20,931 nucleotides of DNA from Candidatus Zhuqueibacterota bacterium (lineage in GTDB: Bacteria; Zhuqueibacterota; Zhuqueibacteria; Residuimicrobiales; Krinioviventaceae). Made by a program: the position numbers and the translations under genes. The notes below the pieces were generated by a model that saw only the letters and a list, made by a program, of their open reading frames with translations, had not been told where the DNA came from and did no database searches. The stretch is from contig RQOI01000019.1 in NCBI GenBank assembly GCA_003854995.1, positions 1 through 20,931 of the forward strand, written 5' to 3'. Numbering within the stretch: position 1 is the stretch's first letter; the number at the start of each line of letters is the position of its first letter. Positions 15,309-20,931 of the stretch are shown piece by piece.

Positions 15309-18300
15309 TCAGCGCACCACGATCAGCTTTTCCACAATCTCCGCCGACAGTTTCTCGTCCGCACGCTGCGATTTGGCTGCAATCTTGTAGAGGTAAACGC
15401 CGTTGGCCACCGGATCGCCCGCATCATCACGTCCGTCCCAGGATTCGGGAAAGACATTATATCCGACATGCCCATGCAGAGGCTCAAACGCCTTAATCAA
15501 GCGCCCCGCCACAGTGAAAATCTTGATCGACACCTCTGCATCCTGACTCAGCTCATAGCGAAAACTGCACTCTGCAGACATGGGATTCGGATAGGTGAGG
15601 GGATGGCGAATCGCCAGTTCGGAATCATCAATGACGATAAAATGGGTCTCGATGATGGACGAATTATTGGAATTGTCCCATGCCTTGACCTGCAGGGAGT
15701 GTTCACCGATCGGCAGATCCAGGATCGTATAGTTGAGGGCGCCGTCCGTATAGCTGCCTTCGGAATAGGTGAAATATTCCGTGATATCGATGGAATTATT
15801 ATAATCTTGATCAAGGGTGAGGAGAATCTGATGTCCGATATCCCCGGCCGTGTTGACGCCGCTCACCGAATCCGATATCGTGAGGTGTAATGTGGGCCGT
15901 GATGAAACATAATCTCCCGGGACGAAATCCTCATCGCCAAAATAGACTTTCATCCTGGGACCCTCCTTGTCGAGCAGATCGACCGCCGTTCCACCAACAG
16001 CCAGGCCGCGCCGATCGCCTGAGCCGGAGCTGTTGTCGTTCCAGAAATAAAGGCTGATCCGTCCCTCCCGTCCGCCATAGGAGATGTCCTTCGGCACGAT
16101 GAACTGCACATTGAAAGCGCCGTCGGCAATTGTGGCAACGCCGCGAAATATGGTGTTCCCGGTTGTATATAAACCGGTTATCGCACTCGTCCCGCCGGGA
16201 TTGTTATAGTTGTACTTTTTTCGCGTGTCCAAAGTGCGCACGAGTATCTTACCTTCATAGCCATCCAGAATCCGTCTCTGGTCTTCGATATGGCCACGAA
16301 TGACCATCTTGCTCAGCGCCTGGATGCTGTCCGGCCGGATGTCGTCGATCACCGCTTGATAGCGGGGAGCGCGCAGACGCATTGCCGGATCGCCAAAAAG
16401 ATTATATTTTTCATTATTGACGTTGTTGCCGCTACCGGCCAGCTTGGCGCGCATCACAGCGTCTCCGAGACGCACCGTAAAACCTGTCGCAACATAGTTG
16501 AAAAAGAGCTGATCGTACAGGCTTTTATTAAAAGCGGCGTTGTCACTCGCATAAGCCAGACGAGCGGATGACACCATGGCAACCGCGCCGCGGCCCGACG
16601 CATTGAGAATGTCTTCGGCAAAACTCTGCGAGGTCGGCTGGTCCCAATGGGCGAATTCGCAGGTCGCCGCCACCCATAACGCCATCCGTCTGCCATTTTG
16701 TATCTTTTCAAAGTCACGCGTATTGAGCAGCAGACGCTCATGCGCCCATAAATCGGGGTTGCCATGGCCGATGTAATTGATCAGCAGTGAGCCGGAGTTT
16801 ATCTGTTCGAGCAAATCGAGCGTCGCGGCCGGCTTTTCGCGTCCCGTGATGCTGGCGGTTCTCACCTCCGGATAGTTGATGAGGTAAATTTTCTTCACAT
16901 CGAGAAGCTCAGGGACATGTCTCTCCGCCAAATCCTCGGCATCCTCGGTATGTATCTTTTCCCAGTCCGTATCATTCGTGTACTCGTCATCAGCGACGAT
17001 GGTGACCGTCTTGAGCCATTCGCCGTAATCGGGATTCGTCTCATAGTCGACGATCTTGTCAATCGCGTTTTGCGCCTCATCCACGGTCTGCGGCACCAGT
17101 CGGCCGATGGCCATCTGCATGCCGCTATTGTCGCCATTGAGATAGGTATACCAGTCATCAGTGACGCGCGTATTGGTCTCCGATTGACCGGCCGTCTCAT
17201 ATGGTATGATTAAATTGGGGACATTATTCCGCAGAATGTTTTTGTAATCAAAGTGACCATCGCCAAAGAGCAGCACATACCCGGGATCGCCCCAATTTTC
17301 CCGTGCATAACCCAAAAAATTGCGTATGGCAGCAGGATCTTGAAGTCCCCAGCCGAATTCATTGATCACATCGGAGATGTTGAGGACTTGTGTGGCAAGT
17401 CTTTCTTCCGGATTCCAGTTTTCCCTCAGGCTCTCCAGTTGTTCAGCCTGGCGGCGAAAATCATCGTGGGTGATGATAATATAGTCAACACTCTTGGCCT
17501 GCCGCAAACCGGTGACCGTCACGGCGGCGATCGCGGCCGCTTCTACGTTCTTGTACGCCGACGATGCAAGGGCGACGTAGCGCCGACTGGTGATCGTTGT
17601 GGCCTGATCGGCGAAATCAATGGCGCCGTTGGCATAGTCCAAATCAATAATTTCGCGAATATCTCTAATGTCTGTGACATCAAAGACGCGCACATCACTA
17701 CTCGAAAAGCCGTCAATTTGATATCGAAGAACATCGTTTTTCAACGGCGAATAGAACATGAGCAGATCATTGATGGCACGGAATCGGCGCTTGTACTCGA
17801 GCTCGATATAGTCGACGTACGAAAAAGACAAATCCGAGCCGACATTATAGTTGATGGTGACCGTATTGTCGCCATCCATCAGAACGCCTTGCTCGTTAAA
17901 GACACGCTCGATCAAAGAATAGCTCGTCGCGCCGCCATACTGATCAAACTGCCCGAGACTATTGCCATTGACATAGACGGAAAAATAGTGCTGGCCCGTG
18001 GTGAGAGAAGCTATGGCCGTCCGCACCGTCGCGTCCTCTGCTGCAAGGGCGCCCGGCAAAGGAAAGGTGACAGAATAAGCGTTATTGTCCCGGCGCATCT
18101 CATGCCCCAGCCAGGTTATGCCCGACTTGAAGATGTTGACCTTTTCCTCCTCGATCCACGCCAGATCCTTGAAGAATGGCTCGACGGTGCGTCCAGCTAT
18201 CGCCTGCGAGGAGACCGGCCGGATTCGTTTGCCCGACGCCCGATTGAACGTCAGCCAGTAGACATTGTCATAGCCATACGGATTGATATAGTGCTTCAGC

Positions 18301-19316
18301 TGATCGCGAGCCGGATCGTAATCAACGCCTTCGAGGGAACGACCGTAAAACAGGATATAATCGGAATCGTCCAACCGGCCATCAGCCTCACCGACCACCA
18401 GAATCGGATTTTCGATGAGCGTATCATTCCTGGCGTCCTGATCAAAACGCAGTACCCGGCCGCCATTATTGAAAATCTGAATCGTCGAGACATCGATCGA
18501 CGACAAGGAGATATTTTTTTTCGCCAGCGCTTCTCTCAAGGCAGCGCCGCTTACTTTGTGCATGCCCTCTTTGCCGCCCGCGCCGTTGCCGGCGATCGTC
18601 AACTTGAACCAATTATCACCTTGAAAAAAGTGACGATCGACTTTGCGCAGGGCAGGGCGCTCGGATGACGTGCGCCAATTTTTCGCCTGTTCATCATTCA
18701 GGAGCAGACCTTTGTACAGTTCGGCGTCAGGATCCGGGGGCATTTTTTTCGCAGACGTCGTGCCGGTATAGTTGATCTGCAGGACGATCCTGGTGAATTG
18801 CCGGGCGCGTCGCTGTACCGGATTATAATGCAGCGGTTGCAGATATATTCTGACAATGCGCTGTGAGCGGAAATAGTGCGGCTCCTCTGCGCGCACGAGA
18901 CTCTCGGGCGCGAAGCGATCGGATTGATAGCTTTCATCCTGATCGTAGGCATACGTTGCACCGATCTCAGCTCGAATGATTCGGGGTAGAGGCGCCAGGT
19001 TGACGTTTTCGAGCGTCTGGAATTCGGAATCGATGACCTGGACGAGGGCGTCGCCATCCTCCGGCACGCCGATCGTCAAAACCTTCACCGGGATCTGCGG
19101 CAATCCGGGCTCAGCCTGCGTGATGGCGCCATCGAATGAGATTTCCTGGTAGGAATGCGCGTCACGCGTGACAGCCCGAGTCCGCCAGTTCACCGGTTCA
19201 AATTCAATGGTCATCTGTTCGGCGGTGGCAGAGACCACCCGAACCCCCTGATCCGCCCGCACAAAAGCGGGCGCTAAAAGTCCAAGAATAAATATATATG
19301 AAAGCGTTTTGCGCAT
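15309..19316 (-). CDS. PorU-like C25 (gingipain-family) cysteine peptidase with C-terminal sorting-type domain
   Basis: Very large exported protein of 1335 aa. A signal peptide (RKTLSYIFILGLLAPAFVRA) is followed by a long beta-rich N-terminal region. The C25 peptidase core spans about 625-990, with VLLFGDGHFDYK, DDWYTYLNGDN, the catalytic His851 in NYIGHGNPDLWAHE and the catalytic Cys886 in AATCEFAHWD. Ig-like beta domains follow (about 1000-1240). The last 90 residues (YPNPMSAECSFRYELS ... NGVYLYKI ... KLIVVR) match FlgD-like/type IX secretion C-terminal domains. Size and motifs resemble PorU, the sortase of type IX secretion, although another secreted C25 protease is possible. ATG 19316 starts the signal peptide, 2 nt after the upstream stop; a GTG 8 codons earlier would overlap that gene. 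Confidence 0.85.
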   Translation of the reverse strand: MRKTLSYIFILGLLAPAFVRADQGVRVVSATAEQMTIEFEPVNWRTRAVTRDAHSYQEISFDGAITQAEPGLPQIPVKVLTIGVPEDGDALVQVIDSEFQTLENVNLAPLPRIIRAEIGATYAYDQDESYQSDRFAPESLVRAEEPHYFRSQRIVRIYLQPLHYNPVQRRARQFTRIVLQINYTGTTSAKKMPPDPDAELYKGLLLNDEQAKNWRTSSERPALRKVDRHFFQGDNWFKLTIAGNGAGGKEGMHKVSGAALREALAKKNISLSSIDVSTIQIFNNGGRVLRFDQDARNDTLIENPILVVGEADGRLDDSDYILFYGRSLEGVDYDPARDQLKHYINPYGYDNVYWLTFNRASGKRIRPVSSQAIAGRTVEPFFKDLAWIEEEKVNIFKSGITWLGHEMRRDNNAYSVTFPLPGALAAEDATVRTAIASLTTGQHYFSVYVNGNSLGQFDQYGGATSYSLIERVFNEQGVLMDGDNTVTINYNVGSDLSFSYVDYIELEYKRRFRAINDLLMFYSPLKNDVLRYQIDGFSSSDVRVFDVTDIRDIREIIDLDYANGAIDFADQATTITSRRYVALASSAYKNVEAAAIAAVTVTGLRQAKSVDYIIITHDDFRRQAEQLESLRENWNPEERLATQVLNISDVINEFGWGLQDPAAIRNFLGYARENWGDPGYVLLFGDGHFDYKNILRNNVPNLIIPYETAGQSETNTRVTDDWYTYLNGDNSGMQMAIGRLVPQTVDEAQNAIDKIVDYETNPDYGEWLKTVTIVADDEYTNDTDWEKIHTEDAEDLAERHVPELLDVKKIYLINYPEVRTASITGREKPAATLDLLEQINSGSLLINYIGHGNPDLWAHERLLLNTRDFEKIQNGRRMALWVAATCEFAHWDQPTSQSFAEDILNASGRGAVAMVSSARLAYASDNAAFNKSLYDQLFFNYVATGFTVRLGDAVMRAKLAGSGNNVNNEKYNLFGDPAMRLRAPRYQAVIDDIRPDSIQALSKMVIRGHIEDQRRILDGYEGKILVRTLDTRKKYNYNNPGGTSAITGLYTTGNTIFRGVATIADGAFNVQFIVPKDISYGGREGRISLYFWNDNSSGSGDRRGLAVGGTAVDLLDKEGPRMKVYFGDEDFVPGDYVSSRPTLHLTISDSVSGVNTAGDIGHQILLTLDQDYNNSIDITEYFTYSEGSYTDGALNYTILDLPIGEHSLQVKAWDNSNNSSIIETHFIVIDDSELAIRHPLTYPNPMSAECSFRYELSQDAEVSIKIFTVAGRLIKAFEPLHGHVGYNVFPESWDGRDDAGDPVANGVYLYKIAAKSQRADEKLSAEIVEKLIVVR

Positions 19317-19318
19317 AA

Positions 19319-19747
19319 TCACTCTGTCCTTTTCGACCACTCTGTTTGCTGGGCGTAATCAACGATGATCGCCGGATTCACCTCAGGCGTACGTCTTGCC
19401 GTTTTTTTGATGATGAGGAAAGCGATCGCAAACGCCGAGAACGCCCCGACAATGCCGACGCCCTCTGAAAAGGGCGGCACGAAACGAACGGCGAGGTAAT
19501 AGCCGATGAGCAGGGCGATGAGCGGCAAGATGAATAGAATCATCGAGCCTTTCAGCACGAGTTTCGGCTCAATCCTCACTTGCACCTGGTCGCCGACCGA
19601 AGCGCCCAGCGAGTTCAATGCTTCGAGGCGCATCTTGTTTTCGCCAAAAGCGTGACAAGCATGACAGCCTTCACATTGATCGCCGCGCAGCAACTGAACG
19701 ATCGCTTGTTGTCCGTCAATTGATATGATGGTTCCGGTCTCGAGCAT
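19319..19747 (-). CDS. RseC/MucC family membrane protein (SoxR-reducing/sigma-E modulator type)
   Basis: Protein of 142 aa with the RseC layout: an N-terminal cytoplasmic part with beta strands (TGTIISIDGQQAIVQL) and a Cys cluster CEGCHAC (Cys25, Cys28, Cys31), then a two-segment hydrophobic hairpin (about 68-88 and 96-115), then a short charged tail. RseC/MucC proteins affect sigma-E signalling and RsxC/SoxR reduction in gamma-proteobacteria; the function outside them is largely unknown, and the Cys cluster suggests redox or metal sensing. It is directly upstream of the PorU-like gene with a 2-nt gap, so both are probably translated from one mRNA. No ribosome-binding site precedes the ATG. 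Confidence 0.87.
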   Translation of the reverse strand: MLETGTIISIDGQQAIVQLLRGDQCEGCHACHAFGENKMRLEALNSLGASVGDQVQVRIEPKLVLKGSMILFILPLIALLIGYYLAVRFVPPFSEGVGIVGAFSAFAIAFLIIKKTARRTPEVNPAIIVDYAQQTEWSKRTE

Positions 19748-19753
19748 AATATA

Positions 19754-19782
19754 AAGATAAGCATTTCAAGGTAAATAATCAA
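19754..19782 (-). promoter_or_regulatory. Candidate promoter for the RseC-PorU unit, nearly leaderless
   Basis: On the minus strand TTGATT (19782-19777), a 17-bp spacer and TATCTT (19759-19754) precede the ATG, whose first base (19747) is only 7 nt beyond the -10 box. A normal start point would fall on or next to the start codon, giving a leaderless message, which agrees with the missing ribosome-binding site. Confidence 0.45.
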
Positions 19783-19799
19783 AGTACTGAATTGAACAT

Positions 19800-19822
19800 A
19801 AAAAAAGCGGCGAATGTTCCGC
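19800..19822 (-). terminator. Intrinsic terminator after the FetB-like gene
   Basis: On the minus strand GCGG and CCGC (19822-19819, 19810-19807) form a short GC-only stem with an 8-nt loop, followed by seven T residues (19806-19800). It lies about 46 nt after the permease stop and separates the exporter genes from the RseC promoter. The stem is short, so termination may be incomplete. Confidence 0.6.
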
Positions 19823-19868
19823 GATTTTGCTCGATCCGTGCGACTGACCCGCCTCGTCCGCACAAGTT

Positions 19869-20666
19869 TTATCCCCGCAACCGATCCAGCCGCAACCGTC
19901 CTCTCTCGTCAAACAGCCGTCGCGATGCGAGATAGACCGCCGCCAGGCTGCCGAAACCGGTGCCCGAGGCGATCATGAACATGATGAGAATCTGGTACTT
20001 GACGGCTTCGAGCGGCGGATTGCCGGCCAGGATTTGTCCGGTCATCATGCCGGGCAGACTGACGAGGCCGGCAATGGACATGGCGTTGATGATCGGTATG
20101 AGGGCGCTGCGAATGCTGTCTTTGCGGATATCGCCGATGGCCTGGCTCCACGTCTGCCCGAGCATGAGTCGCCCTTCGATGACGGCGCGTCCCTGCCAGG
20201 CGGTCGTCGTCAATCGATCCAGGCCGAGGGCGATGCCGTTCATGGTATTGCCCAGCATCATGCCGAGGATCGGAATCGCATATTGCGGCAGATACCACGG
20301 CTCATTGTGAATGACAAAGACGAGCGCCAGGAAAGTGATCGTGAATGAGGACAGAAACATGGCCAGGGCGCCGAATGAAAAACCCCAGATGCCGACAAAT
20401 CGCCGCTTTTGTCGCAGCACCGCTTCTCGACCGGCGGCCAACAGCATCACCAGGGCCAGGGCGGTGATAAAAAGAAAATCCGACCGAAAAATCCATTTCA
20501 GCACAAAGCCGATCAGAAAAAGCTGCACCGTCGTTCGCAATCCGGCGATGACGATCTGTTTCCACAAGCCGAGGTGCAGCAGGATGGTCAGTCCAGCCAG
20601 CAGCACCACCAGGATGGCCGCCAGGGCCAAATCGAGCGGTGTGAGCGCAATGATCTCACTAGCCAC
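19869..20666 (-). CDS. fetB: ABC exporter permease, FetB family (UPF0014)
   Basis: Inner-membrane permease of 265 aa with about six or seven hydrophobic segments. Family motifs are GLRTTVQLFLIGFVL near residue 45, LGMMLGNTMNGIALGLDRL (about 135-155) and SLPGMMTGQILAG.PPLEAVKYQI (about 205-230). In Escherichia coli the FetA-FetB pair exports iron and protects against oxidative stress; the metal is not proven for this lineage. The GTG start at 20666 has a strong GGAGGTG site and overlaps the end of the ATPase gene by 8 nt, showing translational coupling. Length is normal for the family. Confidence 0.9.
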   Translation of the reverse strand: MASEIIALTPLDLALAAILVVLLAGLTILLHLGLWKQIVIAGLRTTVQLFLIGFVLKWIFRSDFLFITALALVMLLAAGREAVLRQKRRFVGIWGFSFGALAMFLSSFTITFLALVFVIHNEPWYLPQYAIPILGMMLGNTMNGIALGLDRLTTTAWQGRAVIEGRLMLGQTWSQAIGDIRKDSIRSALIPIINAMSIAGLVSLPGMMTGQILAGNPPLEAVKYQILIMFMIASGTGFGSLAAVYLASRRLFDERGRLRLDRLRG

Positions 20667-20931
20667 GGTTCACCTCCAGCAGGCGTTGGTCCCTGATTTC
20701 AAAGAGGCGATCCGCCACGCGTTCGAGCTGGCCGCGATCATGACTCACCCAGATGAGGGAGGCGGGACGCTGTTCCTTGTAACGATTGAGCATGGCTTCG
20801 ACCTCGCCGACAAAGCGCGGATCCAGATTGGCGGTCGGTTCATCGAGCAGCAGCACAGCCGGGCGGTTCGCCAGGAGACGTACAAGTCCCAGGCGCTGTC
20901 TTTCCCCGCTGGAGAGGCGACTGACCTGCCA
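20659..20931 (-). CDS. fetA: ABC transporter ATPase, FetA-like, partial at the window edge
   Basis: The last 90 residues of an ATPase whose 5' part, with Walker A and the Q-loop, lies beyond the window. Visible are the ABC signature LSSGERQRL, Walker B AVLLLDEP with the catalytic Glu, the D-loop (TANLDP) and the H-loop His in VSHDRGQLE. It pairs with the FetB-like permease, which it overlaps by 8 nt, and should power export of iron or another metal. The frame is open to the last base of the window. The C-terminus is short, as is usual for FetA (YbbL) proteins. Confidence 0.88.
   Translation of the reverse strand, partial: WQVSRLSSGERQRLGLVRLLANRPAVLLLDEPTANLDPRFVGEVEAMLNRYKEQRPASLIWVSHDRGQLERVADRLFEIRDQRLLEVNRG

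Noticed and set aside
17253..18668. Long plus-strand open frame (471 codons) opposite the C25 protease gene
   Set aside because: It lies entirely antisense to a gene with clear family motifs and a signal peptide; its translation has no recognisable motifs. It is a by-product of codon use on the opposite strand.

Overview
The window looks like chromosomal DNA from a diderm (Gram-negative type) bacterium of the FCB group, for example a Calditrichota, KSB1 or Ignavibacteria relative. This is inferred from gene content. A PorU-like C25 protease with a C-terminal sorting-type domain (type IX secretion) sits beside a RseC/MucC protein, lipoprotein signal peptidase and a Wzx/Wzy-type surface polysaccharide locus. 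I cannot assign a genus. There are no tRNA or rRNA genes, insertion sequences, phage genes or CRISPR arrays. Base composition appears even apart from AT-rich patches at promoters.

Region 1 (1-7128) is a surface polysaccharide locus in two convergent blocks. The plus-strand block holds a Wzz-like chain-length protein, a Wzx-type flippase and a Wzy/WaaL-type polymerase or ligase, with almost no spacing. The minus-strand block runs DegT-family sugar aminotransferase, hexapeptide-repeat acyltransferase, GT4-type glycosyltransferase, with 16-nt gaps. Together they suggest synthesis of an N-acylated amino sugar, its addition to a lipid-linked glycan, and flipping and polymerisation of that glycan.

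Region 2 (7129-7683) is a 555-bp intergenic stretch without a convincing protein gene but rich in inverted repeats. Two back-to-back promoter-like sequences lie near 7532-7614. A 96-nt foldable element, several hairpins and a minus-strand intrinsic terminator lie between the minus-strand promoter and the aminotransferase. It may be a structured attenuating leader of the polysaccharide operon or an independent RNA gene. This is the strongest candidate here for something undescribed.

Region 3 (7684-15270) is a plus-strand housekeeping run: YggT, DivIVA-like protein, an unrecognised lipoprotein, a purine nucleoside phosphorylase, methylthioadenosine phosphorylase, isoleucyl-tRNA synthetase, an intrinsic terminator, a DksA/TraR zinc-finger protein and LspA. 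The IleRS has the class-I signature rearranged to GxHH, a form linked to strong mupirocin resistance. The nucleoside phosphorylase has Asp where Asn normally sets 6-oxopurine specificity.

Region 4 (15309-19747, minus) is a two-gene unit, RseC-like protein then the very large PorU-like protease, with a promoter-like sequence that would give a nearly leaderless mRNA. Region 5 (19800-20931, minus) is a FetAB-type ABC exporter, with the ATPase cut by the window edge and a terminator after the permease.
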